DNA of 51,834 nucleotides from positions 1 through 51,834 of the forward strand of contig RECH01000352.1 in assembly GCA_007694125.1 (NCBI GenBank). Direction: 5' to 3'. The position numbers and the translations under genes were made by a program. Within the stretch, counting starts at the first letter, position 1; every line of letters starts with the position of its first letter. The stretch is from Leptolyngbya sp. DLM2.Bin15 (GTDB taxonomy: Bacteria > Cyanobacteriota > Cyanobacteriia > RECH01). Positions 28,449 to 36,320 of the stretch are shown one piece after another. The notes below the pieces were generated by a model. The model was given only the letters and a program-made list of their open reading frames with translations, was not told the origin of the DNA and made no database searches.

Positions 28449-29008
28449 GCGTACAACTGCTCCCGATGGATATAGTCCTCAATGGGAGGCGTGAGAATAG
28501 CCGTATCTCCGGCTTTGCGGTAGGCCGTGGACGAGACTGCCAGACCGGTGAGGTCAGCGATCGCCACCCTAGCTCCCATCTGCCGCAGCTGATCTAAGTT
28601 CCCGTCTTCTAGAGGATACCCAGGCCGGGGCACCACGAGCAGATCAACCTGGTGCAGCAGCTCGTCCACTTGGTACCAGCGCGGCAGTTGATCCACCAAA
28701 TCGGAGCCAATAATCAGCGTGAAGCGGGCTTGGGGCCAGCGTTCTTTGGCCCGTTCAACGGTGATCAACGCGCGGGGACTGCTGAGGTCGGGATGGTAGC
28801 CAATATTGTGCCGAGGGGGATAGATATCGGCAATCAGCAATCTTAACATTGCCCCTCGATGTTGGAGCAGGGTTTGGTGGGACTTAAAGGGATTGTCGGA
28901 GGCCCAGACGGCTACCCAGTCAAAACGATGGGAGAGCCAGGTGAGAATTTGCTGGTGGGCAGTGGTGGGGGGATCGGCGCTGGTTCCAAACAGAGCAATG
29001 TTCAGCAT
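28409..29008 (-). CDS. nadD: nicotinate-nucleotide adenylyltransferase
   Basis: NadD adenylates nicotinate mononucleotide to NaAD. From the ATG at 29008 the protein has 199 residues, beginning MLNIALFGTSADPPTTAHQQ. The nucleotidyltransferase signature GTxxDPxxxxH is visible here, and the second motif is AVSSTAYR near the C-terminus. WVAVWASDNPFKS and IIGSDLVDQLPRWY are the substrate-pocket regions. The frame is open 32 codons upstream, but this part has no conservation. It overlaps the nrtR-like gene by 40 bases. Confidence 0.9.
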   Translation of the reverse strand: MLNIALFGTSADPPTTAHQQILTWLSHRFDWVAVWASDNPFKSHQTLLQHRGAMLRLLIADIYPPRHNIGYHPDLSSPRALITVERAKERWPQARFTLIIGSDLVDQLPRWYQVDELLHQVDLLVVPRPGYPLEDGNLDQLRQMGARVAIADLTGLAVSSTAYRKAGDTAILTPPIEDYIHREQLYACQNGANESLPTW

Positions 29009-29193
29009 AGGGCAGAGGGATAGATCAGGGGGATCGAGGTTGGCAAACGACGAATAATCTGACTTGGGTTGACACCATCTGGGGTGTCGTGCCGCTTCGG
29101 GCATTGCGGGTTATCCATGAACCCGTTGCATGGGCTGGCTGTCTCGAAGGAAACTGGCGGAGCGGTCGTTTGGCTTGATGAGGTTTGGTCGTA

Positions 29194-30576
29194 TCAATCG
29201 GCAACGCTGGAATTTTGATCAGTATAGACCTGACGCGCTCGGTCTTGGGTGTCTTGGGTGAGCGTTTGTAGGGCGGTGGACAGGATGGGGGCGGTGACGA
29301 TGGGATGGTTGAGGTCGCGCAGGCTGGGTGGAAGGGCCTGGACGGCGGCGGCGGTGCGGGCGGCGATCGCGTCTAGGGGTTCGGCATCTAAGCGGCGATC
29401 GCCCTTGTCCATGACCAACTGCAGCAGGGGCACTTCTCCCGGTTGGGCGGCTTCGTCCATCAGGGCTAGGCGATCGTGAACCCAGCGGTCTTGCTCGTAG
29501 GTGCGGAAAATTTGCTTGCGACCGGGATAGGTGGCCTTGCTTGTGGAGTTTTTCATGGTGGGAATGCCGTCGATGTCCACCAGTTTATAGACGCCATTGA
29601 CCGGGGTGCCGGTCACCAGTTTGGTGCCCAAGCCATAGGCATCAATCTGAGCACCCTCGGCCTGCAGTCGGGCAATTTCGTATTCATCCAAGTCGCCGCT
29701 GGCCACGATGGTGGCATGGGGCAGCAGCGATCGCACCTGCTGAGACTGGGAGACCAGATCGCCGGAGTCGAGGCGCACCCCTTGCAACTTCAGGGTGCTG
29801 GCCGTGACGCGATCGCTTAACCGTTGGGCAGCAGCGATCGCATCGTAGGTATCGATCAGCAGGGCCGTGTCGGGGAAATAGCGCAGCATGGTGTCAAAGG
29901 CCACGTCTTCGTCCTGGGCGATCGCGGTTAACGCCATCACGAGGGCATGGGCCATGGTGCCGGCGGGGCGTTGTCCGAGCTGTAGGGCGGCAAGAACATT
30001 AGAGGTGGCGTTGAGACCGCCGGCGATCGCGGCCCTGGCCGCCCAGAGCGACGCTTGGGGACTGAATGCCCGCCGGGTACCAAACTCCAGCAGGGTCGCA
30101 TCGGGGCCCGCCACATCCCGCAGGCGAGCGCTGCGGGTGGCCACCAGGGTTTGATAATTGAGGGTATTAAGAAGATAGGTTTCTACCACCTGGGCCTGCC
30201 AGAGGGGCGCTTCAATGCGCAACAGCGGTTCATTGGCAAACACCACGGTGCCTTCAGGAACCGCCCACACCGAGCCACTAAACCGGGCTGATGCCAGCAC
30301 CTGCCAGAAGCGATCGGGGACATGGGCAAAGAGACCGGTGGCCTGCAGCGCTGCAATCTGGTCGGGGCCAAAGGAAAACTGGGTGAGGTAGTCGAGGGCT
30401 TGCTCTAGACCCATGGCGACTAGATAGCTGAAGCCGTCGGGCAAGCGGCGCACAAAGAGTTCAAAACTAGCGGGGCGCTGATCTAGATCCTCGCCCACAT
30501 AGCAGGCTGCCATGGTGAGCTGGTAGAGATCGGTCAGCAGTCCATAATCCTGGGGTTGGGGAATCAGAGAGACCAT
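29194..30576 (-). CDS. pncB: nicotinate phosphoribosyltransferase
   Basis: PncB makes nicotinate mononucleotide from nicotinate and PRPP, the first salvage step. From the ATG at 30576 it has 460 residues, beginning MVSLIPQPQDYGLLTDLYQL. The motifs FELFVRRLPDGFSYLVAMGL, LLEFGTRRAFSPQASLWAAR, VRLDSGDL and LGTKLVTGTPVNGVYKLV identify the family. A TTG at 30624 would add 16 residues but lies upstream of the -10 box at 30605-30610, so the ATG is preferred. It is first in the NAD series and divergent from a type II NADH dehydrogenase. Confidence 0.93.
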   Translation of the reverse strand: MVSLIPQPQDYGLLTDLYQLTMAACYVGEDLDQRPASFELFVRRLPDGFSYLVAMGLEQALDYLTQFSFGPDQIAALQATGLFAHVPDRFWQVLASARFSGSVWAVPEGTVVFANEPLLRIEAPLWQAQVVETYLLNTLNYQTLVATRSARLRDVAGPDATLLEFGTRRAFSPQASLWAARAAIAGGLNATSNVLAALQLGQRPAGTMAHALVMALTAIAQDEDVAFDTMLRYFPDTALLIDTYDAIAAAQRLSDRVTASTLKLQGVRLDSGDLVSQSQQVRSLLPHATIVASGDLDEYEIARLQAEGAQIDAYGLGTKLVTGTPVNGVYKLVDIDGIPTMKNSTSKATYPGRKQIFRTYEQDRWVHDRLALMDEAAQPGEVPLLQLVMDKGDRRLDAEPLDAIAARTAAAVQALPPSLRDLNHPIVTAPILSTALQTLTQDTQDRARQVYTDQNSSVAD

Positions 30577-30604
30577 CGTAGTGTTCGACCATGCCTGTGA
30601 GTCT

Positions 30605-30610
30605 ATTATA
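30605..30610 (-). promoter_or_regulatory. -10 box upstream of pncB
   Basis: A perfect TATAAT on the minus strand would start transcription near 30598, 22 bases before the pncB ATG. The -35 region at normal spacing is poor (ACCTGA), so an activator or a weak promoter is likely. The box sits in a short imperfect dyad (CTACTATAATAG), a place where a repressor such as the NrtR-like protein could bind; this is inference. Confidence 0.45.
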
Positions 30611-30624
30611 GTAGCTTTTACCAA

Positions 30625-30934
30625 AACTCAGGTAGGGGGTTCCGGTCATGATCCCATTAAGGTTTGAAGAAATTCCGGTGCCATCTTTGAAGATTCGTAG
30701 AAGATAGGGCGATCGCGCCCCTCTCTTTTTCTGACTTATATTGAAATAAACTAAAATTGCTTGCTAGTCTGATCCCTGCCTAGGATGCGATCGCCCCTCG
30801 TGTTTACGACTACGACAGCCTTGGGCAGAATGGGGCAAGATGAAGGTCTGTAGGCCTCAACTCTGCCTGCAGCTATCTCCCCAGCGCCTGTTGTCTACCC
30901 GCCTGTACTCCTAATCTCCTACCCCTTTTCTTTC
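30625..30934. other. divergent gap between pncB and the NDH-2 gene
   Basis: The 310-bp gap contains two HIP1 sites, an AT-rich stretch near 30735-30765 (with TTGAAATAAACTAAAATTGC) that may hold promoter elements for the plus-strand dehydrogenase, and no believable gene. The best plus-strand pair (TTGCTT ... TAGGAT, 18 bases apart) is weak. Confidence 0.4.
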
Positions 30935-32308
30935 ATGGCACAATCTCAGCGATCGCCCCATAAAGTTGTCATCATCGGCGGTGGTTTTGGCGGCCTGTAT
31001 GCCGCTCAAGAACTCAACCATGCAGCCGTTGAGGTCACGTTGATCGACAAACGTAACTTCCACCTGTTCCAACCGTTGCTGTACCAAGTGGCGACCGGCG
31101 GCTTGTCGCCCGGTGATATTTCCTCGCCGCTGCGGGCTGTCCTCAGCCACCAACGCAATACCAAGGTGTTGATGGATGAAGTGACGGATATTGACCCAGT
31201 GGCCCAGACTGTCACCCTGCGCCACGATACGCTGCCCTACGACAGTTTGATTGTGGCTACCGGCGTCAGCCATCACTATTTTGGCAATGAGCATTGGTCA
31301 GAACAGGCTCCGGGGTTGAAGACCATTGAAGATGCCCTAGAAATGCGACGGCGGATTTTTCTCGCCTTTGAGGCGGCAGAACGGGAGCCCGATCCGGTGA
31401 AGCGGAAGGCTTGGCTGACGTTTGTGGTCGTGGGCGGCGGGCCGACGGGGGTGGAGTTGGCCGGCGCGTTGGCAGAACTGGCCTATGGCACCCTCAAGGC
31501 AGATTTCCGCTCGATCGATACCTCTGAAGCGAGAATCCTGATTGTGGAAGGTATGGATCGGCTGCTGCCGCCCTACCCGCCCGATCTGTCAATTCAGGCA
31601 GAAGAGGCTCTGGCGGAACTGGGCGTAACGATTTGCACCAGCACCTTTGTCACCAGCATTGATAAGGGTGTGGTCACCTTCAAACAGGGCGATCGCACGG
31701 AAGACCTCGCGGCCCGAACGGTGCTGTGGGCGGCGGGGGTGAAGGCCTCTGCCATGGGGCAGGTGCTCGCCGATCGCGCGGGTGCGACCCTCGATCGGGT
31801 GGGGCGGGTGATGGTGGATGCAGATTTTGCCGTACCTGGCCAGCCCAATATCTATGTAATTGGCGACTTAGCCCACTATGTTTATGAGGGTAAGCCTGTG
31901 CCTGGAACGGGGGCGGTGGCGATGCAGCAGGGTAGCTATATTGCTCGTGCTCTGCGCGCGAAGCTGAAGAATAAGGTGCCTAAGCCATTTAAGTATTTTG
32001 ATGCGGGTAGCTTAGCGGTGATCGGTCGTAATGCAGCGGTTGCTAGGTTGGGGAATTTCCATTTTGCTGGATTTCCTGCTTGGTTGATTTGGGTATTTAT
32101 CCATATTTATTATCTGGTGGAATTCGATAATAAATTGGTGGTGATGATCCAGTGGGCTTGGAATTATTTTACCCGCAAGCAAGGATCGCGGCTAATTACC
32201 GGCTATGTGCTGCCGCCTGTGGATCCAGATAGTGTAGAGGGCGATCGCTCCCCAGAACATATCTCAGAAGATACCGTAACCTCGGAAAAATCAGTGGTCG
32301 AAGTCTAG
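30935..32308 (+). CDS. type II NADH dehydrogenase (NDH-2 family)
   Basis: This 457-residue FAD enzyme of the NDH-2 family should oxidise NADH and reduce quinone without proton pumping. The FAD-binding dinucleotide fold is GGGFGG at 15-20 and the NAD(H)-binding one is GGGPTG at 167-172. The quinone-side region contains FQPLLYQVATGGLSPGDI, and NIYVIGDLAHY is the FAD motif near the middle. The C-terminal part (about 360-410, FPAWLIWVFIHIYYLVEFDN) is hydrophobic and probably anchors it to the membrane. Cyanobacteria carry several such genes (ndbA-C); the paralogue cannot be assigned here. Its place opposite the NAD synthesis genes is suggestive. Confidence 0.9.
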   Translation: MAQSQRSPHKVVIIGGGFGGLYAAQELNHAAVEVTLIDKRNFHLFQPLLYQVATGGLSPGDISSPLRAVLSHQRNTKVLMDEVTDIDPVAQTVTLRHDTLPYDSLIVATGVSHHYFGNEHWSEQAPGLKTIEDALEMRRRIFLAFEAAEREPDPVKRKAWLTFVVVGGGPTGVELAGALAELAYGTLKADFRSIDTSEARILIVEGMDRLLPPYPPDLSIQAEEALAELGVTICTSTFVTSIDKGVVTFKQGDRTEDLAARTVLWAAGVKASAMGQVLADRAGATLDRVGRVMVDADFAVPGQPNIYVIGDLAHYVYEGKPVPGTGAVAMQQGSYIARALRAKLKNKVPKPFKYFDAGSLAVIGRNAAVARLGNFHFAGFPAWLIWVFIHIYYLVEFDNKLVVMIQWAWNYFTRKQGSRLITGYVLPPVDPDSVEGDRSPEHISEDTVTSEKSVVEV

Positions 32309-32334
32309 CCCTGCTTCTAGATTCCCGATATCCC

Positions 32335-32367
32335 AGATCTCCGACGTTTTCAAAACGTCGGAGATCT
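32335..32367. terminator. strong bidirectional terminator
   Basis: A perfect 16-bp inverted repeat, AGATCTCCGACGTTTT (32335-32350) and AAAACGTCGGAGATCT (32352-32367), is centred on one C. It forms a stem of about 14 bp with a small AT loop, followed by TATTCT on the plus strand. It lies 26 bases after the NDH-2 stop and touches the cobU stop codon, so it serves both convergent genes. It could also be a dispersed palindromic repeat; only this copy is present in the window. Confidence 0.75.
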
Positions 32368-32912
32368 TATTCTAACCGATCGACATGCTGACCCAGATGC
32401 TGTAAATCCAGCACATAGCCAGCGGTCACTAGATAGGCTGCGTCGGCGATCGCTCCCACCTGCCTTGTCAGGGATCCGAGGCGATCGCGGAAGGTGCGGC
32501 CCAGGGGATAGGCCGGTACAACGCCCCAACCCACTTCTTCGGCCACCAAAATCACCTCAGCGGTTGTTTGCTTGAGGCTGTCGAGGAGCGCAGCGGCTTG
32601 GATCTGCCAGACGTCATCGGCTTGGTCGATGGCATTGGCGACCCAGGTACCCAGGGAGTCGATGAGCAGGCAGTCGTCGGCAGTGGCCGTTTGCAGGGCG
32701 ATCGCCAGCTCGTGGGGCACATGGCGCGATCGCCAATGGGCAGGACGGCGCTGCTGGTGCTTTAGAATCCGGGCTTGCCATTCAGCATCCGTGGGATCCA
32801 TCTGGGCGGTGGCTATGTAGAGGACAGCTCGGGGCGATCGCTCTGCTAGGTGCTCGGCCCATTCGCTTTTGCCCGATCGGGATGGGCCGGTGATGAGGGT
32901 GAGGGGAGGCAT
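32367..32912 (-). CDS. cobU: adenosylcobinamide kinase / adenosylcobinamide-phosphate guanylyltransferase
   Basis: CobU phosphorylates adenosylcobinamide and then attaches GMP during assembly of the cobamide lower loop. The 181-residue protein has the P-loop GPSRSGKS at 9-16, HW(R)SRHVPHELA around the catalytic histidine, and the LVAEEVGWGVVPAYPLGRTF segment with RDRLG, all typical of CobU/CobP. The stop overlaps the bidirectional terminator. No other cobalamin gene is present in the window. ATG at 32912. Confidence 0.93.
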   Translation of the reverse strand: MPPLTLITGPSRSGKSEWAEHLAERSPRAVLYIATAQMDPTDAEWQARILKHQQRRPAHWRSRHVPHELAIALQTATADDCLLIDSLGTWVANAIDQADDVWQIQAAALLDSLKQTTAEVILVAEEVGWGVVPAYPLGRTFRDRLGSLTRQVGAIADAAYLVTAGYVLDLQHLGQHVDRLE

Positions 32913-33091
32913 GGGGCGTTAGGCGGGAGTATAGATGTTAGGGCGGATCAGGGTGGGGACGATCTGTGCTGTTTAGACCCTTTGGGGATTGGGGCTAGGA
33001 GATCTGGTGGCAATGGGGGGCGATCGCTTTTATGCTTAGGGGCACAACCTCGGATAGTCTGAGGGCTTCATCTACTGATGGCGGTGGGCCG

Positions 33092-33943
33092 ATGATTAGC
33101 TTCATTCAAGATTTAGCGGTACTGCTTCTCGATCGCGTATTGGGTGTTGATCCAGAGGATAACCTGGACGCCTTAGAACAATCTACCTCGCCTCAACTGC
33201 GGCGTTTGGGTGCGGTGTTGTCAACTCTGGAGATGCCGGTGCAGGTGCCGCCTCCGGTGTCGCGGCCGGTGTTGGTGGAAAAGCCTCGCCCTGCCCTATC
33301 GGCGCGGGCCTTGTTGGCCCAAACTCCTCCTAGCTTTGATCTGCAGTCATCAGAGTCTGCGGTGCCGCCGGTGGAGGAACGGTCGATGGAGGAACGTCCG
33401 GTGGAGAAACCTCCGCTGGAGAAACGTTTGGTGGAGGAAGCGATCGCCGCCCCGTCTAGACCGCAGGTTGCTGTACCCCAGCCCGCGCCACCCAGTCCGC
33501 CGCCCAGCCCAGCCCCCAGTCGATCGAGTCTGTCATCTTCACCGAATCTGCCATCTCCACACCCATCTCCACACCAGCCTATCGATGCGTTTGTGCTACC
33601 AGCATTGGCAGACCTCAATGGGTTGGTGGTGGCTTGGCAGGTGGAAGTGCGATCGCTCCAGCAGCAGCGCCAGGAAATTTGTGCAGAGGGGCCGGCCTTT
33701 GGTGGGTGGCTGGAGGCGGAGCAGGGCGCAGATGGAACAGCGCAATATCGGCTTTGCAGTATTCATGAGAGCGGCCGGCTGTTGTCCGAGCCTTGCCCGT
33801 TGGTGCAGGTGGGAGAAATCCGGAAAGCGATCGCTCGCTATCATCGTCAGCAGCATCTTCTCTCGCGTCAGCAACAGCTTCAAGGTCGCCTCGATATGCT
33901 GACGGCGATCCTCCAAGGTTTGGCTCACCAAGTGCGCTCATAA
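33092..33943 (+). CDS. proline-rich protein of unknown function
   Basis: From the ATG at 33092 the product has 283 residues (an ATG at 33032 would add 20). The N-terminus is hydrophobic and amphipathic (MISFIQDLAVLLLDRVLG). Residues about 75-165 are low-complexity: degenerate glutamate repeats (VEERSMEERPVEKPPLEKRL) and then a proline/serine-rich stretch (PPSPPPSPAPSRSS). The C-terminal part, from about 170, is helical with glutamine-rich segments (EVRSLQQQRQEI, HRQQHLLSRQQQLQGRLDML) and looks like a coiled coil. I know of no function. Codon usage and HIP1 sites match the neighbours, so it is native. Confidence 0.6.
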   Translation: MISFIQDLAVLLLDRVLGVDPEDNLDALEQSTSPQLRRLGAVLSTLEMPVQVPPPVSRPVLVEKPRPALSARALLAQTPPSFDLQSSESAVPPVEERSMEERPVEKPPLEKRLVEEAIAAPSRPQVAVPQPAPPSPPPSPAPSRSSLSSSPNLPSPHPSPHQPIDAFVLPALADLNGLVVAWQVEVRSLQQQRQEICAEGPAFGGWLEAEQGADGTAQYRLCSIHESGRLLSEPCPLVQVGEIRKAIARYHRQQHLLSRQQQLQGRLDMLTAILQGLAHQVRS

Positions 33944-34192
33944 AAATAGCAGCCCCACGGTGATCCACTCGGGAACAGGGTAGGGCTGGAGACGCAGTTA
34001 GGAGGTATCTACATCTGAAAATACCCTCGGAATTCTAATTTGCCTCTGGCTTTAACAAGTTCTTAATCCTGCGATCGCTCTTTGGTAACAAAAGCAACCG
34101 TTCGTCAAGTTTGGGTCTCCCATTTCCCCGGATGAAGACAGAGGGTTGAGGATCTGACCCTATGGACGGGATGGGGGAAGATGCGGAACATC

Positions 34193-34573
34193 TCAGCCAA
34201 GGGTTTCATCGAGGGGCGCACAAAATTGATCCACGCCGGTTTTCACTAAGTAAATTGCCAGGAGGGTGATGAGGGACACCGGTAGGTCAATCACTTGGGT
34301 CAAGAGGGTGACCTGCTCGGCGATGGTTTCCGCCTCTGTTAGCGTGGTGCGGGATGGCGTCTGGCAAATGCGTGCCCGCCACCGTTTTGCCAGCCCCATC
34401 AACCATTGATCAGAACAATCCGGCTCCTGCCCCGCTGAAATGGCTAGGGCGATCGCCGCATCTTCTAAATTGCCTTCGCAGTCTTCTAACATGTCTAGGG
34501 CTTGGAGCGCGTTCGCATTGCTGGCTAGCTCTGCCCGATACTCAATAATGTCAACAGCCGTTACGGTGATCAT
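34193..34573 (-). CDS. hypothetical protein
   Basis: The 126-residue protein begins MITVTAVDIIEYRAELASNA and has a helical N-terminal half with acidic residues (DMLEDCEGNLEDAAIALAIS), then CSDQWLMGLAKRWRARICQT. The C-terminal third is hydrophobic (TQVIDLPVSLITLLAIYLVK, about 90-110) and could be one membrane segment or a buried helix. No family is recognised. It has an ATG start and is flanked by gaps of about 250 and 330 bp. The amphipathic pattern and clean frame suggest a real gene. Confidence 0.6.
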   Translation of the reverse strand: MITVTAVDIIEYRAELASNANALQALDMLEDCEGNLEDAAIALAISAGQEPDCSDQWLMGLAKRWRARICQTPSRTTLTEAETIAEQVTLLTQVIDLPVSLITLLAIYLVKTGVDQFCAPLDETLG

Positions 34574-34899
34574 CCAACGTTCTCCCTATCCCCCATGGCT
34601 GCGTTAGGGGTGCGTGACAGACGATTAGGGTGCTTCTCAGTCACCCCAGTCTTCCACTCACTCCCCGAATCTATGACCTCTCAGGGAGTTGATCCATTGA
34701 GGCTGCAACGCTACGATGAGTAGTCTGCCAGAAATTTTAGTCTAGACCTGCCCCTTCTGTCTGGTAATGACATGAAACGTTGGCATTGGCGATCGCCTGC
34801 CCTGCTCCGCCGAGCGCCTCATAATCCAAAACTCTGTGAGATGATTTGGATGACGGGGGCTGCCCCTGCCAAGACCTATTCAGGACAACCCAACTGTTG
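34574..34899. other. intergenic gap upstream of the DUF3531 gene
   Basis: The 326-bp gap holds one HIP1 site and no gene. A TTG-initiated extension of the next gene covers its last 54 bases, but this is unlikely to be translated. No good promoter pair was recognised. Confidence 0.4.
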
Positions 34900-35358
34900 A
34901 TGAACGTTGAATTTCGTGAATGTGACTTCTTTGATCTGTGGATTTGGCTGGAGTTTGACACCGTTCCCTCCAACTTAGAACAGCAATATATTGAAGAAGT
35001 TCTCAATTCTTGGTTTTTCCTTGGAAAACTGGGCGGCTTCAATGCCGAAAATCTTCAGGTGCAAGATATGGGGCTGGATATCAGCTACATGTCCTATGAT
35101 TCCAGTCAGATCGACAGCAGTCTGACATCGCTCATGCACAACATGGCTGACCTGGAGTTTCAGGGAACCTGGGCCCGCTGCTGGTTTGACCTTGGCACCA
35201 CCGACGCGATCGCCCTCGATGTGTTGATCAATGCTTTGCATCAGTTCAGCAACGAGTATGTTGCCATTGAAACCCTGTGGATTGGTGGCGAAAATGCCGA
35301 CTGGCCCATCCCAGGCCACCGCCGACCCGATTACCTGGAGACCAATACCGACTACTAG
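34900..35358 (+). CDS. DUF3531 family protein
   Basis: From the ATG at 34900 the protein has 152 residues, MNVEFRECDFFDLWIWLEFD onward. It matches my knowledge of DUF3531, a soluble family of cyanobacteria and plastids with no known function; other marks are WFFLGKLGGFNAENLQVQDM and LDISYMSYDSSQID. It is acidic with many aromatic residues. The upstream TTG that would extend it by 18 residues has no ribosome binding site and gives an unrelated N-terminus. It precedes a membrane protein gene by about 220 bp on the same strand. Confidence 0.72.
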   Translation: MNVEFRECDFFDLWIWLEFDTVPSNLEQQYIEEVLNSWFFLGKLGGFNAENLQVQDMGLDISYMSYDSSQIDSSLTSLMHNMADLEFQGTWARCWFDLGTTDAIALDVLINALHQFSNEYVAIETLWIGGENADWPIPGHRRPDYLETNTDY

Positions 35359-35576
35359 GAAGGCTACTAGGGCTCCAGTCGGTGTAAACCTTAAGGGGAT
35401 GGGGGCAATCTCCAAGGTGCTTGCATGGGCAGGGTAAAATAAACGCAACATTCCAGCGATCGCTCCCCCATCCCTACCCGAGAGCGATCGCCCCCTTTAC
35501 ACCGCAACTTCACCCAGGACCTGTGGCACATATCTCTCCTCTCCCCCAACATTTGACCCATCGCCTGCAGCAAGCT

Positions 35577-36320
35577 ATGCCATCCCCGGTGCTGCCCAAT
35601 CTCCGAGATTGGCTAGATGCTGATCTGCTGCACATGGTGATCAAGACCGGTCAGCGGCGGCGCTGGCTGGGGCTTTGCTTTGGCTTGGGGCTGCTCTTGG
35701 CTTGGAACTGGCTCTTGGTCTCCGCCGCGATCGCTGGTGCAGGGGTGAGTGTGGCCAGCTATCAGCTTCAGCAGGGGCGGTTGCAGGCGATGCAAACCCT
35801 TTGGCAACGGCTGTGGAAACCCACCAATCGCGCCCTAACTACCTCGGTGGGTGTGGGCGGTCTGACCCTTCTGGGTACCTATCTAACCCTCCACACTTGG
35901 CTGATTGCCGAGAATCCCACCCTGGCGATCGCCTTTTTGATCCAAGGTGGCGGTATTTTAGGGCTAGCGCTACTGTTCAGCCGCCGTCCATCGGCAACTA
36001 CGGAGCGATCGCCCTCCTGGGATGCCCTCGCCGATGGGTTATCCGATGCCAATCCCCTCAAGCGCCTCTTAGCCATTCGTCGGGCGACGGAGTCGAACTC
36101 AGCCGCGCGCTACCGGGCAGAGATCCTAGCCTGTTTTCATCTCATGCTCAAATATGAAACCGACGATATTCTCCGTCAGTCCCTTCTTGATGGTATCCAG
36201 AAACTCCAGACCCAGCATGGCTTAGGAACCGGAGCCCCTTCTCTACACATGCCCCTGCAAACTGCTAGCCAGGCTGATCCGATGGCCCTAGACCGTCCTG
36301 CATCCTCGACGAGTCGTTGA
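35577..36320 (+). CDS. membrane protein, possibly armadillo-type fold family
   Basis: From the ATG at 35577 the product has 247 residues, MPSPVLPNLRDWLDADLLHM onward. A basic stretch (KTGQRRRW) precedes two membrane segments around residues 31-57, then comes a helix-rich linker (LQAMQTLWQRLWKPTNRALT). Two further hydrophobic segments follow at about 89-109 and 114-132. The C-terminal 110 residues are soluble and helical (NPLKRLLAIRRATESNSAAR). It resembles cyanobacterial proteins labelled armadillo-type fold-containing, but this is from memory. Its 3' end overlaps the convergent kinase gene by 56 bp. The frame is open upstream to a TTG, but that part looks non-coding. Confidence 0.62.
   Translation: MPSPVLPNLRDWLDADLLHMVIKTGQRRRWLGLCFGLGLLLAWNWLLVSAAIAGAGVSVASYQLQQGRLQAMQTLWQRLWKPTNRALTTSVGVGGLTLLGTYLTLHTWLIAENPTLAIAFLIQGGGILGLALLFSRRPSATTERSPSWDALADGLSDANPLKRLLAIRRATESNSAARYRAEILACFHLMLKYETDDILRQSLLDGIQKLQTQHGLGTGAPSLHMPLQTASQADPMALDRPASSTSR

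Noticed and set aside
35421-35576. TTG-initiated N-terminal extension of the membrane protein
   Set aside because: The extension contains no conserved sequence, and the ATG at 35577 gives a usual-looking N-terminus.
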